From contig JAJLTO010000003.1 in the NCBI GenBank assembly GCA_030568195.1, positions 1,138,501 through 1,202,500 of the forward strand: 64,000 nt of DNA, written 5' to 3'. The DNA is from Dipodascopsis uninucleata var. uninucleata. Taxonomy: Eukaryota > Ascomycota > Lipomycetes > Lipomycetales > Lipomycetaceae. The position numbers and the translations under genes were made by a program. Every line of letters starts with the position of its first letter. Position 1 is the stretch's first letter. Shown in pieces: positions 1-11,200 of the stretch. Under the pieces are notes generated by a model. It saw only the letters and a list, made by a program, of their open reading frames with translations. It searched no databases and had not been told where the DNA came from.

Positions 1-1533
1 CAGCGTCATAGTCGTATTCGTAATGGTGGTATCAATTCTTCTACTAGAACACCTGCTGCATCCACGCGAGCCCCATATGACTCATCCAGTAGACATGGCG
101 ATGCTCAGGTCCAACATTCGAGTGCTCAAACTACTTCCATCGTATCTTCAAGTCTCCCAATGTCGCCTTCTCAAACCGGTAGCAGTTCTCATACGAGCAG
201 ATCTCAACAGTATCAGACTCCTCAGGAGAGAGCAGCCTGGATCAAAGCTGAAGCCGAGAGAAGGATGAATGAACGTTTGGCTGCTATGGGTATATCACGA
301 CCACCGAAAACATCGAGGGCAGAGTCTGCGTCTTCATCTATGTTTTCTCCTCCTGTTCAGGAATCGTCTGCTTTTTCACCGCCTGTTTTCGAATCGACGC
401 CCCAGGTAGTCAATTCTATACCTTCACCAGTGTCTGCCTCAGTACAACAACCGCAAGCTGTTCCACAGCCTATTGCGCCGGAAGTTAGGCCGTCTTCTCA
501 GGTCCAAACTATATCTTATGCTGAGCCAAAATCGTCTCCTCCAGTTCAGGCTTCTTTGCACGCGCAACCAAAGTCTAAGAATCCTTTCCCTGTTCAAGAA
601 GATTATTATTTCGAGTCCTCTCAACCTCACACATCTCAATATGAGCAAGTCAATTTTGACCAGCCTGTTGTAACCACACAATTAAGTGTCTCACCTAATC
701 CCTCTACTGGGTTGAATCAAGTAGCTTCATTTGAAGTGCCTTCTGTTCATGAACCTGATATTGAAAGCCAAATATCAACTTCGTCACATATTGCGCCAGT
801 CGCAAGTGCAGCAGCCAGCACCAACCAAGTATTGTCGGTAGAGACTTCCATAGATGTGCCAACTCCGTCTCAACCATCATATTCCAGATCTCAACCTACT
901 GCTACTACAAGTTCTAATCTGGACTTGCCAGACAGAGCACTTTTGGAGACGCAAAGGAAGAACCAACGAGGTCACATCACGGAGGACGACGATGACTGGA
1001 GTGTCGTACCGTCAGAGTCTGAGAACAGTTCTGATGATGATGATATTTCAGACTCTCGGTTTGGCGTCAAGAAACCATCACCAGCAGATCTTGCTTCTTT
1101 ATTGTTCGGGAATATGGCAGCGTCTCACTCGACGCTTTCTGTCGAGCCGTCTAAGAGTGCAACGCCTTATGAGAGTGCTTCGTCTACACCAGCCCCTGCA
1201 GTCTCTTCTCCATCTGCTCCTCTTGCGCCTCCTATTCCCCAAGGTTTAGCGCCTCCGATGCCTCCACCAGCACCACCAGCACCAGCACCACCAGCACCAC
1301 CAACAGTGCCTCTAGCATCAGCCTCTGCAATACCTCCTGCAATACCTCCAGTTTTCGGAGCACCAGCACCAGCACCACCACCTCCTCCTGCTCTGGGAGG
1401 GACGCCACCAGTTATGCCAGCTGGACAAATAGACAGAAATGCTCTACTGGGTCAGATCCAAGCTGGTAGGGCCTTGAAAAAGGTCCAAACTGTTGACAAG
1501 AGTCAGGCTCCGAGCGTCGGTCGTGTGTTATAG
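1..1533 (+). CDS. PAN1: PAN1 endocytic actin-assembly protein, C-terminal part (5' end outside window)
   Basis: The frame is open from base 1, so the gene begins upstream; 510 codons are visible up to the TAG. The visible part is low complexity, rich in Ser, Pro and Gln. It then carries an acidic stretch with a tryptophan (EDDDDWSVV), a typical Arp2/3-binding acidic motif. A long proline-rich segment with PPAPP-type repeats follows, and near the C-terminus a WH2-like actin-binding motif (RNALLGQIQAGRALKKV). The order acidic, polyproline, WH2 fits fungal Pan1, the EH-domain scaffold that activates Arp2/3 at endocytic sites. Las17/WASP has WH2 before a terminal acidic motif, which argues against it. 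The EH domains would lie upstream. It converges on the next gene. Confidence 0.82.
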   Translation, partial: QRHSRIRNGGINSSTRTPAASTRAPYDSSSRHGDAQVQHSSAQTTSIVSSSLPMSPSQTGSSSHTSRSQQYQTPQERAAWIKAEAERRMNERLAAMGISRPPKTSRAESASSSMFSPPVQESSAFSPPVFESTPQVVNSIPSPVSASVQQPQAVPQPIAPEVRPSSQVQTISYAEPKSSPPVQASLHAQPKSKNPFPVQEDYYFESSQPHTSQYEQVNFDQPVVTTQLSVSPNPSTGLNQVASFEVPSVHEPDIESQISTSSHIAPVASAAASTNQVLSVETSIDVPTPSQPSYSRSQPTATTSSNLDLPDRALLETQRKNQRGHITEDDDDWSVVPSESENSSDDDDISDSRFGVKKPSPADLASLLFGNMAASHSTLSVEPSKSATPYESASSTPAPAVSSPSAPLAPPIPQGLAPPMPPPAPPAPAPPAPPTVPLASASAIPPAIPPVFGAPAPAPPPPPALGGTPPVMPAGQIDRNALLGQIQAGRALKKVQTVDKSQAPSVGRVL

Positions 1534-1927
1534 TATTTTGCAGCCAACTAAGGGCTATGGCTGTGTCTACGTTTCTTTCTCTGTAGCAATTTCGGCTTTT
1601 CCGTTTTGATTGCCCTTATCACGAATATTTAGTATCGTTCACAAGTTATTCATAACTGTTGATAAATTTTGGTATCTTCTACATATACTTGCGATTATGT
1701 AATTACTTCGAGTATTCATCTCTTATTTATTTCCTTTCTAAAGTTCCAGCATTGGCAATTTTAATAGCTTCCTTCGCTTTATTCTATCTGTAGAGTGCCA
1801 GATTACTGAACGGAGTCAAAAGAAAATGTTTACAGTTACTTAAATCTATGTACACATTATATATTAGAAAAAAAGGCAACGCACAATATTGTGTCTGCTC
1901 TCCGAATTTTCCCAAGTATTATGGCAC
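1534..1927. other. Convergent intergenic region PAN1 / PPR-like gene
   Basis: AT-rich 3' flanks of two convergent genes. The minus-strand 3' flank of the PPR-like gene holds a UGUACAUA octamer, listed separately. I see no gene here. Confidence 0.7.
1847..1854 (-). promoter_or_regulatory. UGUACAUA octamer, candidate PUF-binding site in the 3' UTR of the PPR-like gene
   Basis: The minus strand reads TGTACATA, 73 nt beyond the stop codon of the PPR-like mitochondrial gene. UGUANAUA is the established Puf3/Pumilio consensus. Binding is inferred. Confidence 0.4.
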
Positions 1928-4816
1928 TTAGGAGTTCTTGTGTCCCGAATCTATGATTATATCGCTGAAATCTAGAGCTAACGGCTTACGTTTTGTTGCT
2001 TGTTTCAGTTGGTTTTGTCTCTCCATCTTGCGTTCCTCGAGATATTTCCTTTCCATTGCATTTTTAAACTGATCATGGCCATAAACTCTCATTTTTTCCA
2101 GCAGAGGAAGAGTATCAGTCTCAATGGATTTCCATTCTTGTGGATGTACAAGCTCTGCCCAATATTTCACTTCGGTCTTAAACTGATCATTATCAGAATA
2201 ATTGTAGAGAACGCTGATAACGTCTCCAACTGAAGACGGACGCTCAGCAGAATCTTCAACAGGTTCATTTCTAGGCAGTGCAGGCATAGACTTTGCAACT
2301 TTAAGCGCTTTGATATAATCTTGACTCTCGCATTGAGCTGCAACATAATACATGTAATGCTCCGGGGTCAGCTTCACAGGATAATGTTTCATTTCTTCCC
2401 AAACCGCATCTGCATACTTGCTGCCCACAATGCTGGCTGTCTTCAGTAATAATGCAAATGTCTCTGAATTAGGCTGACAATTCGATGACTGGCTAGAAGC
2501 TGCAAGTCGTATCTGTTGCCAGAGATTGTAAGAAAGATAATGATTATCGGAAGGAAGACAAGCCTCTAGCATCGCATTAAACAACTCGGTGTCAGGATCA
2601 ATGTTTAAATCTACTTTGTAGCATAACAAAAGCTCATCTATACCAGTCACATAATTTTGTCTGGCAAACTCTCGAAACAACAGTGCGTACATATCCTTTT
2701 GAGGTGGTGTATTGGTCTCTCTTCGCACATGTCGAAACAGTTCCATAGCGGCAGATGGATATTCAAGTCTGCACATTTTCTGCATTATAGGCAAATACGA
2801 TTCATACGCAGGTATAAAATGCTCATGCAAACAGCCATATATCATCCATGCCTGTTCTGCAGTTCTCGAATCTAACAAATATCTATTCAAGACATCGTAC
2901 ATTTCAGCAAATGCATCAGGAAGATATTTGAAGTCTTTTCCAAATTCTTGATTAAGAAAATCCTTTGCATTGCCTATTTCTCCATGTTCTAAGAATGCCT
3001 TAAGAATTATAAGCCTAGTATGAAGATCAACATTATTAACATAGACTCGAACCATAAGATAGGTTTCGACGATACACTGTGGATCGAACTCGTCCATGGA
3101 ACATAGTTCTTGTAGCATGAGGAACAATGCTTTCATATCATCTGTTAAGGGATTCCATACAAGACCAAATTCCTTTTGAGAGCGTTTAAATATTTCAAGT
3201 GCAGCCAATGGCTTTTTCCAAACCACCAGGTCACGGATTCTGAGACTCACAGAGTTGGTGTCTAATGGAACGTTATATGCATCATATAATCCAAAAACCT
3301 GTTCACGAAACTCACGATTCGATTCTCCAATTTGAGCAGCTCTCATAATCCCATTTATAGAAATAGTGTCAACCGTATGACCGTATTCGTTCATCTCAAA
3401 AAGAAATTCTAGTACCTTGGTAATATCCTTTGTAAAATAAGCCGTCCATTGAGCCAGTACCTGCCATGTCTCGAATTCCAATTCAGGTTTCATTTCTTCA
3501 CTTGTCAGATAGTTTACGGTCAATATTGCAGCCGACATATCATTTGTAACCATAGCCGCTGTTAAATACGACCTATAGAGTATCTGTGTCTCCGCTATAT
3601 CATAAGCGGGCGTATCATCATCAAAAAGAATCTTCTTGATACTTAGCATGAACTCTTTCGAATCTTTAGATTCTGGATCTTTAACCACGTAGCGAAGCAA
3701 CAATTCATAAGTGTCTAGATTTGGCTGGAGTGAACTCCCTTCAGGTTGCTTTAAAAGCTGCTCATACATTGTCCAAATGTTATTTCTATCATTCTCAATT
3801 GCAGATTGTAGCACTATATTAAAGGCGCCAATGTCAGCAAATTTAACACCGAAAACTCGAGAAACAAGGACCTCCTGTATTTTTTCATCAGATACGTTAT
3901 TGATTATTGTGACTAAAGCTGTAGCAGTTTTTTCATCAAGATCAAGAATAATCTTTAGAAGTCCATCGAATGCAGTGAGAAGCTCTTTTTCATGCTTTGC
4001 TTTAGATAGCAAAAGTACGAATACCATAAACACGTCTTTCACTTTCGGATCTGAGCCCGTCATATTACTCATGATGGCTTGATAGACTCTCTTTCCTAGC
4101 CATACATGATGCTCTGATGGAATCTCTGTCATTGCTAGGAGCTCAAGGAGTCTAGTTAGTTCTTGCATGTTGAAGTGCCGACGATCGGCCAGATCGGAAT
4201 GAACAATTTGTGTCTCTGAGCTTTCCTGGACTGACCCAATCTTGGCAGTATACAAAATCTTCCATGCCTCATTTATTAAGCGAACATGGACCACGGATAA
4301 TTCTTCTATGGTCCGATCATTGAGTATAACATCAATTGTCTTTTTCAATTCGAACTCGACATCCTCTAGTTCCTCTATATTCAAGTCGTTCTCCTCTTTC
4401 ACTTCAGCCTTTAATGTTCTGATCAAGTTACTCAGCTTTTGCAGTGATTCCCACTCAGCGTCTGGTTCATAACCATCATTGATATCGCCGTCCTTTCTTT
4501 TTTCCCATTGTGTACTTTCTGTCTCTTTGCTTTTACGCCCCAGAAGTCTTCGAAGTGTGCCAAGAAAACCTGTTTGACGGCCACTATCTCTGGAGTGACC
4601 AGTAAAAGGTGAATGCTCCGTTGAGTAGCAGCGCCTCGAGAGACACGGGTTTTCACTTTGGATGCGTGGTGAATTATTAACACTGATATTTACAAACCCA
4701 ATTTTCGTGTCGGATAAATAGCATTGAGCATAGCTATAAGAATGACAAAGGAGTCGTCGCTGTTGATTATCTATTGTCGAAATGGGAAATATTCGAAGTG
4801 AGATTCGTCTGCTCAT
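1928..4816 (-). CDS. Mitochondrial helical-repeat (PPR-like) protein
   Basis: Single exon of 962 codons starting at an ATG. The first about 65 residues are rich in Arg, Ser and hydrophobics with almost no acidic residues (MSRRISLRIFPIS...), a good mitochondrial presequence. The rest is alpha-helical with loosely repeated units of about 35 residues, such as the NAMLEACLPSDNHYLSYNLWQQIR and ALLFREFARQNYVTGIDELL stretches cited in part here, which look like degenerate PPR motifs. The C-terminus is a charged helix rich in Glu, Arg and Lys. Fungal PPR proteins of this size process, stabilise or help translate specific mitochondrial RNAs, or belong to the mitoribosome. I cannot assign it to a named family such as Pet309 or Dmr1/Ccm1, so its RNA target is unknown. 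Confidence 0.6.
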   Translation of the reverse strand: MSRRISLRIFPISTIDNQQRRLLCHSYSYAQCYLSDTKIGFVNISVNNSPRIQSENPCLSRRCYSTEHSPFTGHSRDSGRQTGFLGTLRRLLGRKSKETESTQWEKRKDGDINDGYEPDAEWESLQKLSNLIRTLKAEVKEENDLNIEELEDVEFELKKTIDVILNDRTIEELSVVHVRLINEAWKILYTAKIGSVQESSETQIVHSDLADRRHFNMQELTRLLELLAMTEIPSEHHVWLGKRVYQAIMSNMTGSDPKVKDVFMVFVLLLSKAKHEKELLTAFDGLLKIILDLDEKTATALVTIINNVSDEKIQEVLVSRVFGVKFADIGAFNIVLQSAIENDRNNIWTMYEQLLKQPEGSSLQPNLDTYELLLRYVVKDPESKDSKEFMLSIKKILFDDDTPAYDIAETQILYRSYLTAAMVTNDMSAAILTVNYLTSEEMKPELEFETWQVLAQWTAYFTKDITKVLEFLFEMNEYGHTVDTISINGIMRAAQIGESNREFREQVFGLYDAYNVPLDTNSVSLRIRDLVVWKKPLAALEIFKRSQKEFGLVWNPLTDDMKALFLMLQELCSMDEFDPQCIVETYLMVRVYVNNVDLHTRLIILKAFLEHGEIGNAKDFLNQEFGKDFKYLPDAFAEMYDVLNRYLLDSRTAEQAWMIYGCLHEHFIPAYESYLPIMQKMCRLEYPSAAMELFRHVRRETNTPPQKDMYALLFREFARQNYVTGIDELLLCYKVDLNIDPDTELFNAMLEACLPSDNHYLSYNLWQQIRLAASSQSSNCQPNSETFALLLKTASIVGSKYADAVWEEMKHYPVKLTPEHYMYYVAAQCESQDYIKALKVAKSMPALPRNEPVEDSAERPSSVGDVISVLYNYSDNDQFKTEVKYWAELVHPQEWKSIETDTLPLLEKMRVYGHDQFKNAMERKYLEERKMERQNQLKQATKRKPLALDFSDIIIDSGHKNS

Positions 4817-5124
4817 TTTCGATAACTATCCCGACGAACCACCTTTAATGTTTGATGGCAATTCACTCTACTGAATTATATTTCCTCGAACAAATATACG
4901 CTTCAATGGTCAATGGTCTTTCTAACAGTCTATGGAGTCATTGGTCGTGGTTGAATAAAATTGGAGTCGAATTCAAGTATATTCCAATTGTTATGGCTTA
5001 CAAAAAGATTTCTACAAGTTCCAACTTAAGCAGTGGGAAGTAATTAAATCTAAAATGAGTTTTTGTTCGCCATCTGGATTCATCGTCTTCACTCTAGATT
5101 CTGAGAACTACTAGAATACTAGCC
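4817..5124. other. Divergent promoter region PPR-like gene / ZNHIT2-like gene
   Basis: This 308-nt region separates two divergent start codons. It contains a 63-codon open frame at 4852-5043 with no recognisable features, which I treat as chance. No distinctive element was seen. Confidence 0.6.
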
Positions 5125-5730
5125 ATGTCAAAGGGTATCGAAACACTCTACGATGATTTGAGCAACACCATAGAGGCCTCTGTATCAGGAATCGATAGCC
5201 TGGATCACAGAATTTGTGAATTTTGCAAGAAATCATACGGGAAATACTCATGTCCTCGATGTCAGCAACTTTACTGTTCGCTTACTTGTTATCAATGCAG
5301 AGCACATAACAGCTGCGTAGTTTCCTTTCAAAGAGAAAATGCAGCTGATCTTGCTAGAAGTGGGAACGCGAGATTACAACAGACTGAGATATCAGTGGAA
5401 GATAAAAAAAGGTTGTTAGAGCTCGTAAACGAATTCGAAATTGAAGCACAAGAGAGGCCATTAGGCCAATATGAATCACTGCTCAAGAGACGTAACAGTG
5501 TTATCACTGAACAGAGTATAGAACAAGACGAAACTGAAGACGAAGGTCAGGACGAAAGCCAAGAAGAATGGGATAAAAGAAAAAGAGACTTAGAAAAGAG
5601 AATGAAAAATATCGATTTAGACACCGCAGATTTTGATGAAATCTGGAGCAATCTCACAATAGGCGAACAAGCAGATTTTATACGACTTGTGGAAGCGCAC
5701 CGGAATGAGTTAAGAAATGAAGTAAAATGA
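5125..5730 (+). CDS. HIT-type zinc-finger protein, ZNHIT2-like
   Basis: The product has 201 aa. Residues about 31-64 form a zf-HIT finger: CEFC, then CPRC, YCSLTCY and a His/Cys pair (HNSC). A charged central region rich in Glu, Gln and Asp follows. The C-terminal helix (residues about 175-197) has IWSNLTIGEQADFIRLVE, resembling the conserved tail of ZNHIT2-type proteins. Family members of this kind act with R2TP/Hsp90 co-chaperones in assembly of snoRNPs, U5 snRNP and related complexes. The assignment to ZNHIT2 rather than Hit1/ZNHIT3 or Bcd1 rests on that C-terminal block and is moderate. The first ATG after an in-frame AT-rich leader was taken as start. Confidence 0.7.
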   Translation: MSKGIETLYDDLSNTIEASVSGIDSLDHRICEFCKKSYGKYSCPRCQQLYCSLTCYQCRAHNSCVVSFQRENAADLARSGNARLQQTEISVEDKKRLLELVNEFEIEAQERPLGQYESLLKRRNSVITEQSIEQDETEDEGQDESQEEWDKRKRDLEKRMKNIDLDTADFDEIWSNLTIGEQADFIRLVEAHRNELRNEVK

Positions 5731-5907
5731 TTATTTATAATTCCTGTAATGAGCCATAGAGTATAAGTTTGTGTATATTAATAGGTTGCTAAAGGTATGT
5801 TTATATTATGTATATTTTACAGGAAATTCCAAAATGACTTTTCAAAACAAAACCCATAAGCGACGCTCTTCTCTAAAATTATTTTCCAAATCCAACTATA
5901 CCTACCA

Positions 5908-7183
5908 CTAAAAATCATATAACGGACCGAATATATCTTGCTTAGAGATCTTCTTTTTACGACCGCTTGCTACGAAATAATGCTCTCTCGATTCACTCCT
6001 GGAAGCTTTTGGCTTATCTCTCTTGACCTTGTTAAAAGCTTGTCTAATCTTCTTTTCTAGTGCCTGGTCTTCGGAACCAGCATAAAACTTGCATACAAAG
6101 CTACCACCGTCTTTCAGTGTATCGAGCGCAAAAGCTAAAGCCGCATTGCATAGGTCCTTACGTAGAACTAGTTAGAACGGACTTCTCTCTCATTAAAACC
6201 ATCTCTACTTACCATACTCTTCGCGTGATCTCTGAATGAGTTCCCAGAAGTATTCATCATCCTAAAATATGGTTCGCTTAACGTTCTCGACCAAAATATA
6301 AAAGGCTTATTAACCCAGGGTGCGGACATGTCACTTAGAATTACATCGACCAAATGCGATGAATAACTTGTATCTAATTCCTTCGTCTTCCGAGACTTCT
6401 TTACAACCGTCTCTTCTGATGTATCACTCACTAAACTAACCGAGTCACTACCGTCATATTGAGATAATATCGCAGATTCTACTTTGCTATCTTCGTTCTG
6501 TAATGTCCGTTCTAGATCGATATATCCCACTTCTTCAACTACGCTCCCATATTCTGAAGAGTGGTACCGTTCACCAACCGTACCAGCCCGGTCATCAGCT
6601 AGGTATTGCTTTAACAATTCTTGAACACTATTATTAAGAAAATCACCTTGAATCGCACTAGCGCCCCTAGGAGGTGCACAAGGCAATAAGTCAACGCCTA
6701 TAACTCTACCACTAGGATATGTTCTATCAACAGCTACTTGAGTCCAAGAACCAGGCGCAAATCCCTATATACAAACTTGCATGAGCAATGAAATGAACGA
6801 CATATTGACCGTATGATTTTATGATTTACTCACTAAATCTACAACTGTCTGGCCCTCTTTGAAGATTTTATTGTGGAAATCCAGCTAGATACCATTGGCT
6901 TGACATCAGCCACATACTACTAATTGAGACCTGAAAACTACCATTTTGATTTACAAACCTCTAAAAGTTTATATGCTGCTCTGCTCCGTAATCCTTTTGC
7001 CTTTGAGTCCTTGTAATAGAAATCGTTCTTCTGTCTTTGATTCCATCGCCTAGAGCTTGCCGAGCTTGCCCACCTAATATTTGTATCAAACAGTCCGAAG
7101 TTCCTCAAGGAATAAATATCTAATATAGTAGCATTTGTCGGCCACAGCCTAGGAAGGCGCATTAAAATATTGACAATGATCAT
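5908..7183 (-). CDS. MRM2: Mitochondrial 21S rRNA 2'-O-methyltransferase (FtsJ/RrmJ family), four exons
   Basis: My splice model on the minus strand is 7183-6959, 6884-6834, 6764-6213 and 6156-5908, giving 358 aa. Introns are 74, 69 and 56 nt. The third has donor GTAAGT and a CTAAC branch site; the first needs an unusual GTTTGT donor. The exons join into a continuous FtsJ fold: RSRAAYKLLE, then EGQTVVDLGFAPGSWTQ (SAM site), VDVILSDMSAPW, VCKFYAGSED and SRSESREHYFVA. The catalytic K-D-K-E tetrad is present. The basic N-terminus suits a mitochondrial import signal. The GYIDLER-containing insert before the SDM motif also occurs in other fungal Mrm2 proteins, as I recall. The enzyme methylates a uridine in the A-loop of mitochondrial large-subunit rRNA. 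Confidence 0.9.
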
Positions 7184-7535
7184 TCACAATTACGTTAATC
7201 AGAGTAGTTCTTCTGTTGTGCAGACTATTGCTTCCAAATTTAACGGACTTAAAAAAAAGTATTATGACAGCTTTGTTTAACTATTGACCTGATGAATTTG
7301 GATAAGGGTAATTTCAAAAGTATTTGAATTTTCAGTGTGGTCTAAGAATTCAAATGTGTTATTTCAGATTTACATGTCTAAATCTATGTCTATCTATCTA
7401 TTTATTTAAATGGTAAAGAGAATAAATACAATGAGATAAGTAATCGATATCTATAAAAATTATAACTTTTAAATGCAATAAAGTGACTCCTTCAGTCAGA
7501 TGTTGAAAAATTCGCATCGAGGTACCTTCCAAAAT
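7184..7535. other. Intergenic: RPA135 3' flank and MRM2 promoter
   Basis: This is 352 nt between two minus-strand genes. It holds GATAAGGGTAAT at 7301-7312, which resembles the fission-yeast Reb1 site core (AAGGGTAAT) and may act in termination or promoter definition. Nothing else was recognised. Confidence 0.5.
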
Positions 7536-10500
7536 CTACCTTGATTTGACATTAAACTTCATCTTAACACCCATTGCAGCCAATTCCACGTCCAGGTACC
7601 GAAGAACATAAGGAATAGCAACAGTAGATGTATTTTTGCCTCCTATATAACGGTTGCCTAGGCCGTCCTCCCATTCCTCTGACTGTAGATAGCTGTCAGA
7701 TACCAAAGAAGCCTTACTGATGACCTTTCTTGAGCATCGTCTACAGCAAATCTCTGCGTAACCACCAATAGGTGGAATAGTAGTTATAGTAGATAATAGG
7801 GAGCCACAATCACGACATACATGTGCCTGAGTGTAGTCGCTACAATTAAGGAGACGATCTTGTAACAGGAATGCAGTACCATGAGCTATTAATGCATCGC
7901 GTTCCATCTCTCCAACACGTATGCCTCCCGATCGTTTACGACCTTTGACAGGCTGCATAGTAAGACTATTAACAGGGCCAGTAGATCGTACTTGGTACTT
8001 ATCATTAACCATATGACGCAATCTCTGGTAATAGACGACACCAATGTAGATATCAGCCTTAAACTCCTCACCGGTAATGCCGCTGTACATAGGTTCGTTG
8101 CCATGATAGTTGTAACCAGCCTCCTTCAATTGCTCTCCGAAATAATCAGCGGCCGTGCGTTGTTCATTAAACATGAATGGTGTGGAATCCTGAGCTATGC
8201 CATGCAATACACCTGCCTTGCCAGCCAGTGATTCTACAAACATACCAATGGTCATTCGGGATGGGAAAGCGTGCGGGTTGATAATAATATCCGGCTGGAT
8301 TCCTGATTCTGAGAATGGCATGTCAATTGTGGGATATTTTTGAGAGCAGACACCCTTTTGACCATGACGCGAAGAAAACTTGTCACCAATAACTGGTGAA
8401 CGAGTAATTCTTAGCTTTACCGAAATTGTTTGGAACTCGTGATCCGCATCACTACCCAATAATCGTACTTCCTCCACGAAAGCAGCCTCAGAGGATTTGT
8501 AAGGCATGATCTTAGTTCTTCCAACAGTCTCATCAAAATAAGCAGCCAAAGGATCACCCTCTTCCAAGAGTACGCCAACCACCGGAAGTCCATCATCATC
8601 TAACTTTGTTCTCCACTCTTCTGGATATTGATCACTACCAAATCCAAACCGCTGCATTATAGGCTCACCTCTCTTTCGTTTCTGACTCAAGTCTATCTTC
8701 TCAACTTTTGTTACCGTACCATATCCGAAGCCACGCTCATGTGCGGATTTATTAATGATCATAGCATCATCCATGTCATAACCAGTATAAGAAATGACCG
8801 CAACAATGGCATTAGTACCATTAGGAAAATTATCCAATCCATATTCATCATACAGCTTTGCCTTGACTACAGGCGTTTGGCCAGTTTGCAATCTATAAAG
8901 TTTGTTATCTGCCCGATATCTTAGAGCTGTGCCAGGTGTGCCCATAGTCTGCTTACTCATCTGACACTGATACATGTTTCGTGGAGACTGATTGAAGTCA
9001 GAGAATGGTGTCATATTGGCGAGAATAGATAAGATGTTTGTGGGAGAATACTCGACGTGACTGTGAACTCCGGAAGAAATCTCATCTGGTGTACAGGCAA
9101 TTTCCATATATACCTGCTCGAATGGACCCACCATATCTGTTTTATCTATGGGTAGATATCTCACTGGTCTAAGCATTCGAGCTTGCGAAGAAAACAGGAA
9201 CAAACCAGGATACTGTCCCCCCTTCAGCTTGGGTACAAATCCAATTTCAAGATCTAAGGGAACATTGTTCATATTCTGGACTTTAAAAAATCTTAAGGAA
9301 TCAGAGACTCTCTTTGCGACCCTCTCAGAACACCAGCCTATGATCTGACCGTCTAGCTGAACACAACATAATTCTGACGCAGACGATAGCAATTTGGGAC
9401 TTGATACACCTAAAGATCTGACTAGTTTTGGGATGTGTGACACATCGACAGATTCAGTGGTTATTCTACACTTATGTGCTAAGTGATTCAACAAACCACA
9501 AGGAGAGCCATCCGGAGTATGAACAGGACATAAGAAACCCCAAGATTCAGGAAGAAGCTTTCGCACAGTAGTAGTCTTAAGCTGAGCAAAAAATGAACCA
9601 CGATGAACCATTCGAAAGTGGGATATAAATCGATAGAAATTGATTTTTTCAGCGACAACAGTATAGCCAGACACTTGCTGTAAATCTAGGCCAGACTGCG
9701 AGATAAGATTGCCGGTGGAAAGAAAGTACTGCAGTTTCTGGCCAATGTTTTCGTTAACGCGTAACAAGACACGTGAAATATACCTGTGGTTAGAAAAGTT
9801 GACTTCAGCACCTCGATTCACATCAGACACAATCTGAAGTCTGATATTATTAAGATATTCTTCAATTTTCTCTTTGATAACCATACCGTACAAAAAGCCA
9901 CCTAGGAGAACTTCCTGGTGTTGAGTAGCATCTGGATTATCCGGAGAGCAATCTCCAGCAACAAGTGCATAAAGCTTTCTTATCATAAACATAAGTAATC
10001 TGAATTTATCTTCTCTCTCAGAAAGATGCACAAGAACAATTCGCTTCAAGAATTCCTTTCCAACCTCTATGTCAGATTTATCAGGTCCTGCACCCATAAC
10101 AACCCTGAATTTATCGCCAAGATATGCTAGCGTCTCGTTCTGAGAGTATAGGTTATATACTTTGTATGTACGTAACAATAACTCCAATCGATCTGTCAAG
10201 AAACTATTTTCAGTCTCTGTGCCGACAATACCATCAAAAATCTCACGGTCATTTGTGTCTACTAAAGCTTTCAGTATCATCATGACCGGAATCAAGTACT
10301 CATTCTTGCGCCATGAGAATCTAAACGTGACGTTTCCGTCAGATAAATAGTGTAAGACGTTTGTCTGAGAACTCTGATCTGGTCGGACTGCTCGAATCTG
10401 CACACCATATTGAGTGTAACTGTGCCCTCTGTTTGTGAAAGAAGGACGTACAATTGCCATTGGATGGTTTCTTCGCTGAACGATGAGCATTCGAATAAGC

Positions 10501-11200
10501 TTTTCAATACCATTCACAATGAAGTAGCCTCCCAACTCTTCCGACTCCTCCTTATGAGAAATCAAATCCGCAGGTGACATCTTTTCTAAGTGACACCTAT
10601 TGGATTTGAGCATAATAGGAACGAGGCCGGCTTCCCTATTTTCAGATTGTTCAGGTCCATCATTCACAGAATAAGTAAGCTTAAGGACCATGCGAGCTCT
10701 ATAGCTTGTATGGCGTTCACGACACTATTAAAGGTTAGACATCCTTTGAGCTTAACAATCACAGTTTAATTGGTCTGCTTACCTCTGCAGGATACACTCG
10801 TCTATTAATAGTAGTTTTATCTCTTCCAGAGAGTGTAGGCTTTAATAGCTGTACACTATCAATACGAACTATGATGGTCACAAATCAGCATTCACTTCAC
10901 TTGGCGGAGAATTGCTTCTAACAGTACCGCTATCTGAAGATTTCGACAGACTATTTCGCAACGAGAATAAACTGGAAACTTACATGTGAACTTATTGCCA
11001 AGTCTTCCCACATCATTGCTATCAAATACTGTCCGTTCGCCTATATCTTTAACTGCAAGATCTAAAAGCCCTCCGCTAGTAAGGGCATTGAAAGAACCAA
11101 TATGAGGAGCTACTGCCTCCGCTAAGAGCGGATAAGCCGACTTATCCTTAGGAGGGTTCTGAAAGTATTTTTCTCTTTCTAGAGTATTAAAGGATACCAT
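7536..11200 (-). CDS. RPA135: DNA-directed RNA polymerase I second-largest subunit, three exons
   Basis: My model on the minus strand is 11200-10984, 10868-10783 and 10724-7536, giving 1163 aa (yeast Rpa135 has 1203). The introns are 115 nt (GTAAGT donor) and 58 nt (GTAAGC donor). Exon 1 holds the Pol I-specific start NPPKDKSAYPLL and HIGSFNALTSGGLL. Exon 2 ends INRRVYPAE and joins in frame to CRERHTSYRARMVLKL. The large exon carries the hybrid-binding block GDKFSSRHGQKGVCS, the NIL(S)-type ISYTGYDMDDAMIINKSA block and a C-terminal zinc ribbon (CRDCG and CCRRC). The subunit pairs with RPA190 to form the catalytic centre that makes the rRNA precursor in the nucleolus. An ATG was chosen over an upstream in-frame TTG because homology starts just after it. 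Confidence 0.97.

Noticed and set aside
1-1533. Las17/WASP as the identity of the truncated first gene
   Set aside because: WASP proteins end in WH2-central-acidic order; here the acidic DDDDW motif precedes the polyproline and WH2 parts, as in Pan1.
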